The translations under genes were made by a program, and so were the position numbers. A model generated the notes under the pieces. That model was not told the origin of the DNA and searched no databases. It was given only the letters and a program-made list of their open reading frames with translations. A stretch of DNA of 64,000 nucleotides from Anderseniella sp963700885 (GTDB lineage Bacteria > Pseudomonadota > Alphaproteobacteria > Rhizobiales > Aestuariivirgaceae), in assembly GCA_963700885.1 (NCBI GenBank), contig CAVOZJ010000022.1, forward strand, positions 62,001-126,000, given 5' to 3'. Below are positions 17,049 to 26,163 of the stretch, piece by piece (the stretch's first letter is position 1; each line of letters opens with the position of its first letter).

Positions 17049-18431
17049 TTACCGGTACAGGACGGACTTCGCCGCCTCAACTACTTCGTCCACATTGGGC
17101 AACGCCAGCTTCTCAAGATTGGCAGCATACGGCATCGGCACGTCCTTGCCGTTCACCCGGGCGACCGGCGCATCAAGATAGTCAAATGCGTGGGTCATGA
17201 TCTGGGCTGCCACTTCAGATCCCACCGAGCACACCGGCCAAGCTTCTTCAACAGTAACACAGCGATTGGTTTTTCGGACACTTTCCAGAACGGAGGGAAT
17301 ATCCATCGGTCGCAAGGAACGCAGGTCAATGACTTCAGCTTCAATTCCCTCACCGGCAAGTTTTTCCGCAGCCTCCAGTGAATAGGCCATGCCCATGCCC
17401 CAGGACACGATGGTGACATCACTGCCGGCGCGCGCAATGCGCGCCTTGCCAATGGGCACTATCCAGTCATCCAGCTTGGGCACTTCGAACTTGCGGCCGT
17501 AAAGGATTTCATTTTCCAGGAAGATTACCGGATTCGGATCGCGAATAGATGCCTTGAGCAGGCCCTTGGCGTCTGCAGCTGAATAGGGCATCACCACTTT
17601 CAGGCCCGGCACATGCGCATACCAGCTGGCATAGTCCTGGCTATGTTGCGCGCCAACTCGCGCCGCTGCGCCGTTGGCGCCGCGAAAAACCATTTGCGCG
17701 CCCATCTGGCCGCCCGACATGTACAGCGTTTTGGCGGCTGAATTGATGATATGGTCAATCGCCTGCATGGCAAAATTGAAGGTCATGAACTCAACGATTG
17801 GCTTCAGACCACCAAACGCCGCGCCCACGGCAATACCGGTAAAGCCGTGTTCAGTAATGGGAGTGTCGATCACCCGCTTGTCACCAAATTCTTCCAGCAG
17901 GCCTTCGGAAATCTTGTAGGCGCCTTGATATTCGGCCACCTCTTCACCTATCAGGAACACCGTGTCATCCCGGCGCATTTCTTCCGCCATGGCGGAGTTG
18001 AGCGCTTCGCGCACGGTCATCTGGACCATTTCGGTCCCTTCAGGTATCTCCGGATCAGATGCCGTGACGGTGCTAAGGGAAGTGGGTGCTGCCATCGCCG
18101 CCGGAGCGGCAGCGGTTGCCTCGCCAACAGGCTCGGCTTCTGCCGCAGGTGCAGCTGCCGGTGGCGCGCTCACTTCGGATGCATCTTCGCCATCAGCGGC
18201 CAGCACGGCGATAACCGTATTGACCTTGACCCCCTCGGTCCCTTCGGCAATGGCAATAGAGACAACCGTACCCTCATCCACTGCTTCAACTTCCATGGTG
18301 GCCTTGTCGGTTTCAATCTCGGCAATGACGTCTCCGGAGGTGACTGTATCGCCCTCCTTCACCAGCCAGCGCGCAAGCTTGCCTTCTTCCATCGTCGGCG
18401 AAAGGGCAGGCATCAGAATTTCAGTTGGCAT
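17049..18431 (-). CDS. pdhB: Pyruvate dehydrogenase E1 beta with N-terminal lipoyl domain
   Basis: A 460-residue E1-beta. Residues 1-80 form a lipoyl domain with K43 in ETDKATMEV, nearly identical to that of PdhC. An Ala/Pro-rich linker follows (to about 135), then the transketolase pyrimidine-binding and C-terminal domains (VREALNSAMAEEMRRD, then GEEVAEYQGAYK, EHGFTGIAVGAA). The lipoyl extension on E1-beta is typical of alphaproteobacteria and absent from most other E1-beta subunits. With PdhA it decarboxylates pyruvate using thiamine diphosphate. It sits 15 bases after pdhA and 15 before pdhC. Confidence 0.97.
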   Translation of the reverse strand: MPTEILMPALSPTMEEGKLARWLVKEGDTVTSGDVIAEIETDKATMEVEAVDEGTVVSIAIAEGTEGVKVNTVIAVLAADGEDASEVSAPPAAAPAAEAEPVGEATAAAPAAMAAPTSLSTVTASDPEIPEGTEMVQMTVREALNSAMAEEMRRDDTVFLIGEEVAEYQGAYKISEGLLEEFGDKRVIDTPITEHGFTGIAVGAAFGGLKPIVEFMTFNFAMQAIDHIINSAAKTLYMSGGQMGAQMVFRGANGAAARVGAQHSQDYASWYAHVPGLKVVMPYSAADAKGLLKASIRDPNPVIFLENEILYGRKFEVPKLDDWIVPIGKARIARAGSDVTIVSWGMGMAYSLEAAEKLAGEGIEAEVIDLRSLRPMDIPSVLESVRKTNRCVTVEEAWPVCSVGSEVAAQIMTHAFDYLDAPVARVNGKDVPMPYAANLEKLALPNVDEVVEAAKSVLYR

Positions 18432-18446
18432 TGATTTTACCTTCCC

Positions 18447-19487
18447 TTACGCATCGACATAAATGTCTGTCCACAACTCTGCCGGGTCGGGCAAAGCGTC
18501 CGCCTGGGCAAAATCGGCGGCTTCCGTCACAATCTTGCGTATGCGGGCATCGATGGACTTCAGGTCATCATCGCCCATACCATGGTCGCTGCTCAGGCGG
18601 CGTTTGACCTGTTCGATCGGGTCATGCTCCTCGCGCATTTTCTGGACTTCATCGCGAGAGCGATATTTCGCCGGATCGGACATGGAATGGCCGCGATAGC
18701 GATAGGTTTTCATTTCGAGGATGTAGGGACCCTTGCCTGACCGGCAATGCCCGGTTGCGCGGTCTGCGGCTTCCTTGACCATACGCACATCCATGCCGTC
18801 GACCTGTTCACCTGGAATTCCATACACTGAGCCGCGGCTGAAGAGCTGTTCTGCCAGGGCAGCGGAACGTCTGACTGCCGTACCCATGGCATAACCGTTG
18901 TTTTCAATTACGAAGATCACCGGCAATTTCCACAAGGACGCCATGTTGAAAGTTTCATAGACCTGGCCCTGGTTGGCGGCACCCTCACCGAAATAGGTCA
19001 CTGATACCTTGTCATTGCCCTTGTACTTGTCGGCAAAGGCCAGCCCGGCGCCAATCGGCACTTGCGCTCCGACAATACCGTGGCCACCATAGAATTCCTT
19101 CTCGCGGGAAAACATGTGCATGGAGCCGCCCTTGCCGCCGGAGTATCCTCCCTGGCGGCCGGTCAGTTCCGCCATGACTCCCTTCGGGTCCATTCCGCAG
19201 GCCAGCATGTGACCATGGTCGCGATAGGATGTGATCATCTGGTCGCCATCAACCATCGCCATCTCCATACCGACTACAACCGCTTCCTGCCCGATATACA
19301 AATGGCAGAACCCGCCAATATGACCCATCCCGTACAACTGGCCGGCCTTCTCCTCAAACCGGCGGATCAGCAACATGTCCTCATAGGCTTTGAGGTCCTG
19401 TTCCTTGCTGAAGGTTGAATTGGATTTCGCGCCCGCGGGCGCTGCCTTGGCAGAACTGCCAGACGCCTTCTTGGCAGATTTTGCCAT
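18447..19487 (-). CDS. pdhA: Pyruvate dehydrogenase E1 alpha
   Basis: A 346-residue E1-alpha of the heterotetrameric (alphaproteobacterial/mitochondrial) type. The thiamine diphosphate/Mg motif runs from FGEGAANQGQVYETFN to IENNGYAMGT. The phosphorylation-loop region YRYRGHSMSDPAKYRS is conserved, though bacterial forms are generally not regulated by a kinase. A Lys/Ala/Ser-rich N-terminal tail (about 30 residues) precedes the fold. The start ATG 19487 has GGAGGAG upstream. It is first in the run pdhA-pdhB-pdhC-GNAT-lpdA, so the operon promoter should lie between it and the ftsB-like gene, in 19488-19634. Confidence 0.97.
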   Translation of the reverse strand: MAKSAKKASGSSAKAAPAGAKSNSTFSKEQDLKAYEDMLLIRRFEEKAGQLYGMGHIGGFCHLYIGQEAVVVGMEMAMVDGDQMITSYRDHGHMLACGMDPKGVMAELTGRQGGYSGGKGGSMHMFSREKEFYGGHGIVGAQVPIGAGLAFADKYKGNDKVSVTYFGEGAANQGQVYETFNMASLWKLPVIFVIENNGYAMGTAVRRSAALAEQLFSRGSVYGIPGEQVDGMDVRMVKEAADRATGHCRSGKGPYILEMKTYRYRGHSMSDPAKYRSRDEVQKMREEHDPIEQVKRRLSSDHGMGDDDLKSIDARIRKIVTEAADFAQADALPDPAELWTDIYVDA

Positions 19488-19634
19488 GCGACTCCTCCCT
19501 GAGAGCTGATGAAAGACCCTCTTCCGGGGCCTTATACACCGTTTGCATAGCACAGCTGGCACCAGCAAAGATATCGATCTGGATCAGTTACCTTGATTTT
19601 GGTTATTTTTACGAAATCTGGGGTCCTAACCAAG

Positions 19635-19937
19635 TTATTGAGATAAATTAACTACAATCGAGTTAATTTTCTCGTAACCTAGTATCTCGCGAACCAGTTC
19701 TGACGCCATATCCGGATCAACACTTTCCGGACGCATCAGCTTGACACGTGTCTCAATAGCATCGCGCTTTGCAGTTACTTTTGCAAGATCAATTTCAAGA
19801 GCTTCGAGTTTGGCCAATTGTCGTGCATGGTTCTCCAGGCTGCGCGGGCCCTTGGTGCCATGCCAGTGAAAGAACGACAGCATGGCAACGCAACCTGCAC
19901 ACACCAGCACATCAAACAATTTCGGAAGACGGAACAT
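19635..19937 (-). CDS. FtsB/DivIC-type septum formation initiator
   Basis: A small bitopic membrane protein of 100 residues. One hydrophobic segment (LFDVLVCAGCVAMLSFF, residues 7-23) is followed by a coiled coil (about 40-72, LAKLEALEIDLAKVTAKRD) and a short end domain. This layout and the position between eno and pdhA match the FtsB/DivIC family, which joins FtsL and FtsQ in the divisome. The likely start is ATG 19937; a start at 19979 would add 14 residues. The family is too short and variable for certainty by eye, but the synteny supports it. Confidence 0.78.
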   Translation of the reverse strand: MFRLPKLFDVLVCAGCVAMLSFFHWHGTKGPRSLENHARQLAKLEALEIDLAKVTAKRDAIETRVKLMRPESVDPDMASELVREILGYEKINSIVVNLSQ

Positions 19938-20191
19938 GAAACAGACACGACCCCTTGGCCTGAACGAATCCACTGGCATAATTGTCCAAGGCTAACAACC
20001 AAGTCATTAACGTTTTGCTAACTCAAACCACAGGCTTTGCCCGGAACTGCTGACTGGCTTCAGCACACATGCGATCGCCCGTGGGTAACCATCGTGTTGT
20101 CACGGCTTCATCATCTTTTGGCCAATCTTCGCCTTCGAACTGGTTTGGACGGCATGTGATCTGATTGCGAGATTGGTTTACTGCGTTTGTA

Positions 20192-20410
20192 ATGGTCAAG
20201 AACATCATCATCTTCGTTCTCACTACCATGCTGGTTTGGTTTGGCACAACGATTGTACGGCTTGAGAATTACCGTTACGCCAGCCAGATGGGGTTCTGCC
20301 AGGAGTTCAAGATTCCGTCGGAGAACCAGGCGAGAAACAAATGCCTCAATGAAAAACAGACGCGGTCAAATCCGATTTGGCGTTTGCTCCACGGCCTGCG
20401 CATCGTTTGA
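20192..20410 (+). CDS. Small single-pass membrane protein, unknown function
   Basis: A 72-residue protein with one N-terminal hydrophobic segment (IIIFVLTTMLVWFGTTIV, residues 4-21), followed by a polar tail containing two cysteines in GFCQEF and NKCLNE. ATG 20192 places the segment at the extreme N-terminus; a TTG at 20165 is the alternative. The gene is on the strand opposite to its neighbours ftsB and the DMT transporter. The paired cysteines after a signal-anchor suggest a periplasmic, disulfide-bonded tail. I do not recognise a named family. Confidence 0.5.
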   Translation: MVKNIIIFVLTTMLVWFGTTIVRLENYRYASQMGFCQEFKIPSENQARNKCLNEKQTRSNPIWRLLHGLRIV

Positions 20411-20519
20411 ACTATACCTATCCGTGCCAATCATTATCACTAATGTGTATCGCGGGAGCCAGGCGATGGATTTCGGATTTCCAGAAAACAGAGTTGCACA
20501 GGAATAATGGGTCCTGACC

Positions 20520-21431
20520 CTAGCTTGCACCGCTCGCAATGCGTTCGCGGTTTAATGTGTAAAGGCCTGTAGCAACGATGATCAGTGCTCCGATAAGGGT
20601 CCAGAAGTCTGGCAGTTGGCCGAAAACCAGAAAGCCATACATGGTGCCCCAGATCAGCAGACTGTACTGGACCGGCGCCACAACGACAGCCTGGGCGGCG
20701 CCCAGGGCCATGATCACGAGTGTTTCGGCGCAGGCGGCCAGGACGGCGATGGATATCAGAAGGATAACTTCCAGGGTGGTGGCGGGCATTTGCCAGACAA
20801 ACGGAAGCGGGATGGACAACAGGCTCCATGACACGATGGCAGTGTAGGCGATAGTCGTGGAGATATTGTCGCCACCTGCCAGCACACGAGACAGGATTTG
20901 ACGGAGGGCAAATGCGGTGGCGGCGATTATCACCAGGAAGGCTGCGGGGTGAACAACGCCGAAGCCGGGCCTGATCACGATGAGCGTGCCGATGAAGCCG
21001 ATGGTGACCGCTGACCAGCGGCGGATACCCACAGGTTCTCCGAGGATGACCGCGCCCATGACGGTGACCATGAATGGCGCGACAAAGGTGATTGCGACGG
21101 CGTCCGCAAGAGGGACATAGGATACACCCATGATGAAGAGTGTGGCGGAGGTGGCCGCAAGCACGCCGCGTCCGATTTGTAGTTTCGGTTGAGTGGTGTG
21201 CAGAACTTTTAATCCGTGAATCGCGATGACAATGAGAATGCCAAGGAGAAGACCGCATTGACGGCTCCAGACGATCTGAATGGCAGGTAGCGACTGGGTG
21301 AGAAGTTTCGCGATAGCATCTGCGGCTGCAAACAGAAACATGCCGCCAAACATGTAGCCGAGACCAAGCTTGCTGTTGTTGGTTTTCCCGGCTGCGGTAG
21401 GCACGACGGGAGAGATCGGATTGATGGTCAC
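20520..21431 (-). CDS. EamA/DMT family permease
   Basis: A 303-residue membrane protein with about ten hydrophobic segments in two EamA repeats (about 25-155 and 165-295). Family signs include FAAADAIAKLL in helix 1 and LVFGQLPDFWTLIGALIIV near the C-terminus. DMT permeases usually export amino acids or metabolites; the substrate cannot be inferred. The start is GTG 21431 with GAGG eight bases upstream. It sits between eno and the ftsB-like gene, breaking the usual adjacency of those two. Confidence 0.85.
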   Translation of the reverse strand: MTINPISPVVPTAAGKTNNSKLGLGYMFGGMFLFAAADAIAKLLTQSLPAIQIVWSRQCGLLLGILIVIAIHGLKVLHTTQPKLQIGRGVLAATSATLFIMGVSYVPLADAVAITFVAPFMVTVMGAVILGEPVGIRRWSAVTIGFIGTLIVIRPGFGVVHPAAFLVIIAATAFALRQILSRVLAGGDNISTTIAYTAIVSWSLLSIPLPFVWQMPATTLEVILLISIAVLAACAETLVIMALGAAQAVVVAPVQYSLLIWGTMYGFLVFGQLPDFWTLIGALIIVATGLYTLNRERIASGAS

Positions 21432-21559
21432 CGGTCGAACCTCAAAATGGATATGGGGCTAAAGCTGTGCCCTGATTTCAGGGACGTCCACGGCCTGCAA
21501 CACTTCTCAGGAATCGGATGCAAATCACAAGGCAGCGCATGGATCCGCCGTGGACACAA

Positions 21560-22849
21560 TCACACCCCAACGTCCTGCTTCAACAAGCTTGTGCCCGCAT
21601 AGATCGCCTGGGAGCCAAGCTCTTCTTCAATCCGCATCAACTGGTTGTATTTCGCCAACCGGTCGGAACGCGCCAGCGACCCGGTCTTTATCTGTCCGCA
21701 ATTGGTTGCAACGGCCAGGTCGGCAATTGTCACGTCTTCGGTTTCGCCTGATCTATGCGACATCACTGCTGTGTAACCAGCCCGGTGCGCCATATCCACT
21801 GCAGCAAGTGTTTCGGTCAGCGTGCCAATCTGGTTGACCTTGACCAGTATCGAGTTTGCGACACCCCTGGCGATACCGGTTTTCAAACGCTCGGGATTGG
21901 TGACGAACAGATCATCACCCACCAGCTGGCATTTGCTGCCCGCCAGATCAGTCAGTTCTTTCCAGCCCTGCCAGTCGTCCTCATGCATTCCGTCTTCAAT
22001 GGAGATGATCGGATAACTGTCGACCAGCCTGGCCAGGTACTGCGCCTGTTCCGACGATGAACGTTTGACGCCCTCACCCTCATAGTCGTATTTCCTGGTC
22101 TTGTAGAATTCCGACGCCGCGCAATCGAGCGCCAGGTACATGTCCTTGCCGGTCTTGAACCCTGCCTTGGCGCAGGCATCCATGATAAAATCCAGTGACG
22201 CTTCGGCGGACGGCAGATCGGGCGCAAATCCACCTTCGTCGCCCACATTCGTATTGTGGCCGGCCTTTTTCAACTCGCCCTTCAGGGTGTGAAATACTTC
22301 AGCACCCATGCGCACGGCTTCCGCCAGCGACGGCGCCCCCACCGGCATGATCATGAACTCCTGAAAGTCGATCGGGTTGTCGGCATGCGCGCCGCCATTG
22401 ATGATGTTCATCATTGGCACCGGCAGCACACGTGCCGATGTACCGCCCACATATCGATACAGTGGCTGGCCACAGCCTTGCGCCGCCGCCTTCGCTACCG
22501 CGAGCGATACGCCGAGAATGGCGTTGGCTCCGAGCCTGGCCTTGTTGGGCGTGCCATCCAGTTCAATCATGATACTATCTATCAGCGTCTGGTCTTCACC
22601 GTCATGACCCAGTATGGCATCACCGATCTTGCCGTTCACGGCTGCCACCGCCTTGCTGACGCCTTTGCCGAGATAACGTTTCTTGTTGCCGTCACGCAGT
22701 TCCACTGCTTCGTGGGCTCCCGTCGATGCTCCTGAAGGCACCGCAGCCCGACCGAACGAACCATCCTCCAGACCCACATCCACCTCCACGGTCGGATTAC
22801 CCCTGCTGTCGAGAATTTCTCGCGCGTGTACGTGGACGATTTCAGTCAT
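21560..22849 (-). CDS. eno: Enolase
   Basis: A 429-residue glycolytic enolase that interconverts 2-phosphoglycerate and phosphoenolpyruvate. The N-terminus HAREILDSRGNPTVEVDV, the loop GGAHADNPIDFQEFM and the C-terminal signature SHRSGETED are intact, as are metal ligands in SIEDGMHEDDW and VGDDLFVTN. ATG 22849 begins MTEIVHVHA; an upstream in-frame start at 22912 would add 21 residues foreign to the family. On the same strand as pdhABC and ftsB, it belongs to the conserved core order. Confidence 0.97.
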   Translation of the reverse strand: MTEIVHVHAREILDSRGNPTVEVDVGLEDGSFGRAAVPSGASTGAHEAVELRDGNKKRYLGKGVSKAVAAVNGKIGDAILGHDGEDQTLIDSIMIELDGTPNKARLGANAILGVSLAVAKAAAQGCGQPLYRYVGGTSARVLPVPMMNIINGGAHADNPIDFQEFMIMPVGAPSLAEAVRMGAEVFHTLKGELKKAGHNTNVGDEGGFAPDLPSAEASLDFIMDACAKAGFKTGKDMYLALDCAASEFYKTRKYDYEGEGVKRSSSEQAQYLARLVDSYPIISIEDGMHEDDWQGWKELTDLAGSKCQLVGDDLFVTNPERLKTGIARGVANSILVKVNQIGTLTETLAAVDMAHRAGYTAVMSHRSGETEDVTIADLAVATNCGQIKTGSLARSDRLAKYNQLMRIEEELGSQAIYAGTSLLKQDVGV

Positions 22850-23003
22850 GGATTCCAAAACCCCTCGGTTGGGTCGACAAAGTTGAGGGCGCATATAAGA
22901 CAACGCCCGCACCGGAGTCTATCCGCCACGAGCGCACATGTCGCAAAGCAATGCCTGGCACCCGGCGCAGTCCAGAGGTGGACTGGCAAACAGGTTCAGG
23001 TCT

Positions 23004-23630
23004 TCATTCCCCGAGCTGCCTGTCAAATTCACCTGCAAGCGCCCTCAATGGCCAGGGGTCGGCCTCTGCGGCCAGATCGCTGAGTGGCAAAGCCATGACA
23101 CCGGAAACACCTGCCGAATAGTCAGCCTCTCCCAGCACCAGCTCCACAAGGTTTTCTGCAGCAAGGTTGTAATCTTCTGCGCGCTCATCATCCCAGTCGT
23201 CCAGGCCAATGGCAATCTCTGCCTTGCCTTCGTGCACTTCCAGCACGAACACAGCTTCGCGAATGTCGATTTCTCCACCGCCTGGCAGGACCATCCTGTC
23301 GCTCAGCGGTTCACGTTCACGCAATGCCGTAAACATCCAGTCCTTCAGTTCCGGTGCGCCAGCCACCAGGTCGCGTGCCACTAACAGGGCTTCGCGGTCA
23401 CCGTCAGCGGTGATCAGCAACACCGGCGAACCGTCCCCGTCCACATCAAGTTCCGCGAACAACCGGTCATCGACATAATGGATTTCCTGCGCCAGTTCAT
23501 CCAGAACCGGTTCAATTTCGTCCATGGTCAATTCATCAAGCCTGACAGCCATCTCGGCCAACAGGGCTTCATTGTCTTCAAACCAGCCCCAGAAATCAGC
23601 CGCTTCCGGCTCCTGCTTCAACGCAAACAT
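23004..23630 (-). CDS. Acidic protein of unknown function
   Basis: A 208-residue soluble protein, strongly acidic (many Asp/Glu), with no membrane segment or signal. It begins MFALKQEPEAADFWGWFEDNE. The pattern of alternating helices and strands, such as AVRLDELTMDEIEPVLDEL followed by DGSPVLLITADGD, suggests one compact alpha/beta domain. A tract VLEVHEGKAEIAIGLDDWDDE follows. I do not recognise the family. Codon use and GC look like the neighbours, so it is a resident gene. It follows eno on the same strand with about 150 bases between its stop and the eno start region. Confidence 0.65.
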   Translation of the reverse strand: MFALKQEPEAADFWGWFEDNEALLAEMAVRLDELTMDEIEPVLDELAQEIHYVDDRLFAELDVDGDGSPVLLITADGDREALLVARDLVAGAPELKDWMFTALREREPLSDRMVLPGGGEIDIREAVFVLEVHEGKAEIAIGLDDWDDERAEDYNLAAENLVELVLGEADYSAGVSGVMALPLSDLAAEADPWPLRALAGEFDRQLGE

Positions 23631-23832
23631 ACCAGTGTCTCCACACTTTACGCACTACTCACACGAGCATTTCCAGACTGGCTGGATATCGGGTTCTAAT
23701 CCCGAAATGCGACCGCAATAATGCCAAACGATGCCGCAACAAGGTTAACGCCCGGTTGCAGGTTTGATAAAAATTTTCATAACCTGGATGGTGACCGGTT
23801 CGTACTCTTAAGAAGAGTTTCCGCGCCTGACT

Positions 23833-24897
23833 TTAACCATTACTGGCATATGCCGAACCGGTGGCGGTTTTCAGAAACGTCGATAGCGGAACGTCCTCCT
23901 GCTTGAGAAAGCTGGAATTCGGCAACTGCCCATCACGCACCATCTCGATAATTGCAACAACGGATGATGCTGTTGTCCAGGCAATTGCGGTGCGTTGTTT
24001 CCCGCCAATTGTGATCGGCCGGTAGCCCCGGACAAATTCACGGCGTGCGAGTGAAAAGTCTTTTGTTCCTTCCGCAGAAACATGAATATAGACAATATCC
24101 GCATCAACAGGCGGCTTAGCATTTACCAGTATCTCGCCTGCCTGCTTGCGGCGGTCCCGCATCAGCAACTCATGGAAGAAGAAATTCATCAGCTGGACGT
24201 GACCCGGATATCGCATCGTCTTGTAGTCTATGTTCGGCACGCGGCCGAGATAGGTTTCGCACATCGTGCCCAGCCCGCCGGAAGTCGTAAACGCTTCCAG
24301 TTCGACACCATCAATATAAATCTTTTCGATCCACTCCATGGCCGACACTAACTTTATTTTTCCATCTTCGAGAACTTCACAATCGTTGAGGTATTCATTC
24401 ACAACGCCCTCGGGTGACCAGTTGAAGGAATACCCCATCAGTCCGGTGGGATTCTGCGGCAGCGCCCCGACGCGCATTCTGCAGGAACGGCAGTCGTCAA
24501 ATTCCGCGATCAGGCTGGCTCCCACGATTCCCACGAACCCCGGAGCCAATCCACATTGGGGCGCCATCAGACCCCTCGATGTTTTCGACAATTCCAGGAT
24601 CTTCCTGGTTGTCGGCACGTCCTCGGTGAGATCGAAGTAGTGAATGCCTGTGCGATGAGCAACTTCTGCAACCGCTGCATTAAGATGATACGGCAGGCAC
24701 GACAGTACGCCATCCACTTTGGCGAATTCATCCGACAGGGTTTCGGCATCAGTCAGATCAAGTACCTTGCTCGCGAAAGGCAGATCGGAAGATTTGGGAT
24801 TGACGTCAAAACCGGTTACTGCAAATCCGCAACCACTCAACAGCTCTGATGCCAATGTACCGACTTTGCCCAGGCCCAGCACCGCAATGTTCTTCAT
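23833..24897 (-). CDS. Saccharopine dehydrogenase-like oxidoreductase
   Basis: A 354-residue NAD(P)-binding enzyme. The N-terminal Rossmann motif is NIAVLGLGKVGTLASELL, followed by CLPYHLNAAVAEVAHRTG and the PQCGLAPGF segment typical of the saccharopine dehydrogenase / lysine dehydrogenase group. The C-terminal domain (about 125-330) matches the saccharopine dehydrogenase C-terminal fold. Family members oxidise or reduce amino acids at an amine carbon (lysine, saccharopine, carboxynorspermidine). The start ATG 24897 has AAGGA upstream. It is last in the unit with the MR-type enzyme and the polyamine-type ABC transporter, so a cationic amino acid or polyamine derivative is a plausible substrate. 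Confidence 0.8.
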   Translation of the reverse strand: MKNIAVLGLGKVGTLASELLSGCGFAVTGFDVNPKSSDLPFASKVLDLTDAETLSDEFAKVDGVLSCLPYHLNAAVAEVAHRTGIHYFDLTEDVPTTRKILELSKTSRGLMAPQCGLAPGFVGIVGASLIAEFDDCRSCRMRVGALPQNPTGLMGYSFNWSPEGVVNEYLNDCEVLEDGKIKLVSAMEWIEKIYIDGVELEAFTTSGGLGTMCETYLGRVPNIDYKTMRYPGHVQLMNFFFHELLMRDRRKQAGEILVNAKPPVDADIVYIHVSAEGTKDFSLARREFVRGYRPITIGGKQRTAIAWTTASSVVAIIEMVRDGQLPNSSFLKQEDVPLSTFLKTATGSAYASNG

Positions 24898-25020
24898 TTC
24901 CAATCCTTTTCCAACCCGGTTGACGAGTACAGGCTTCAAGGTCCCGTGAATGCCCGACAAGCAAGTAACGACCAAACTGCATTCCCAAATTTCAGCATGC
25001 CGCAACCTGAAGGCACCCTG

Positions 25021-26121
25021 TTATACGGTGCTGATCTGATACCTGGAGCGAGACAGCCATTCGGGATGGATCTCGACGCCCCAGCCGGGAGCGTCAGTCA
25101 CCAGGGCCTGACCGTCTTCAATTCTGTACGGAAACGCCACGTACAATTCCTGCTGCCAGGGATAGTAATCCGGCCCTTCAATTGAAAATTCAAGGTATTT
25201 CCCTGCGTTGGGAATAGCGCGAAGAAGATGCATGGTGAACAGGGTAACCATCGACCAGTTGGCACAATGCGGTGTGACCGGCAGGCCGGCAGAACGCGCC
25301 ATTTCCACCACCCGCAATGTTCGGCAGATGCCTCCCAGATAAAGAATGTCCGGTTGCACGATATCAACCGCCCGCATGTCGATCATCCGCTTCCATGTTG
25401 ACAGATCGCAGTCCTGCTCTCCGCCCGTCACGTCGATGTCCAGTGCGTCGGTCACTTTCTTGGTCTGTTCGAGTTCCCAGTACGGGCAAGGCTCTTCATA
25501 ATGGCAAAAGCCATTGTCCTGCAGGATATGGCCGACTTCGATGGCGCGATCCGGCGTGTAACAGCTGTTGGCGTCGATCAGCAGGTCGACCTCGTCGCCA
25601 AGTTCGCGCCGCATGGTCGGAATGATTTCTTCGGTACGCCCGGGCCATTCGTCGACGTTGCGCCCAACCTCGGCTCCGGCCCGAACCTTGAAAGCGTCGA
25701 ACCCCTGGGTATCGCGCAGATGTTTCAGCCTCGCGGCTTCGTCAGCCGGGGTGATGTCGCGCTTCATGGACGAGGCATAGGCGCGGATTGGACCCGGCGT
25801 TCCGCCCAAAAGTTCTGCAACCGGTTTGCCAAGCTGTTTGCCACGCATGTCCCAGACCGCCGTATCGAGGCCGGCCATCGCGCGCCGCAGGTAGGAACCG
25901 GGAAACTTGTGCTCACGCTCAGTGACAATATCCAGCAGATCATCAAGATCAGCGGTGTCCCGGCCGAGCGTCCACGGCGCAACCTGCCGGTGCAGGACCT
26001 GGGCAGTGATGTCCGAGTTGTAAGTAGAGACCTGCCCCCAGCCCTGCGACCCGTCTTCGGCAGTAATTCTGACAAACCCGACGGCGTCGGTGCTGAAGCT
26101 CTCTATGCTTTTCAGTTTCAT
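25021..26121 (-). CDS. Mandelate racemase-type enolase superfamily enzyme
   Basis: A 366-residue enolase-superfamily enzyme. Catalytic residues can be placed: K145-x-R147 (FKVRAG), metal ligands D183 (LIDANSCY), E209 (EEPCPY) and E235 (TGGEQD), and a His-Asp dyad of H285 (VTPHCANWS) and D258 (VQPDILYLGG). This is the mandelate racemase subgroup arrangement, seen in acid-sugar dehydratases and some amino-acid or betaine epimerases. Arg instead of the second Lys of K-x-K narrows the stereochemistry. It abstracts a proton next to a carboxylate. The ABC transporter and amine-oxidising neighbours point to an amino acid or betaine rather than a sugar acid, as inference. Confidence 0.88.
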   Translation of the reverse strand: MKLKSIESFSTDAVGFVRITAEDGSQGWGQVSTYNSDITAQVLHRQVAPWTLGRDTADLDDLLDIVTEREHKFPGSYLRRAMAGLDTAVWDMRGKQLGKPVAELLGGTPGPIRAYASSMKRDITPADEAARLKHLRDTQGFDAFKVRAGAEVGRNVDEWPGRTEEIIPTMRRELGDEVDLLIDANSCYTPDRAIEVGHILQDNGFCHYEEPCPYWELEQTKKVTDALDIDVTGGEQDCDLSTWKRMIDMRAVDIVQPDILYLGGICRTLRVVEMARSAGLPVTPHCANWSMVTLFTMHLLRAIPNAGKYLEFSIEGPDYYPWQQELYVAFPYRIEDGQALVTDAPGWGVEIHPEWLSRSRYQISTV

Positions 26122-26163
26122 TCTTGACCTCTAATACGCTCGTCGACAATCAGGATTTTGATA

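Noticed and set aside
21470..21483. Palindrome CCCTGATTTCAGGG near the DMT transporter start
   Set aside because: Short, with a tiny loop and no T-tract on the minus strand; could be chance.
21486..21555. Distant inverted repeat GTCCACGG / CCGTGGAC downstream of eno
   Set aside because: Arms are 54 bases apart with no T-run, so neither a terminator nor a convincing operator.
23637..23725. tRNA-like segment with GGGTTCTAATCCC stem-loop after the acidic protein gene
   Set aside because: The T-loop lacks the purine at position 57, the preceding stem has a five-base loop, and no D-arm with GG can be drawn.
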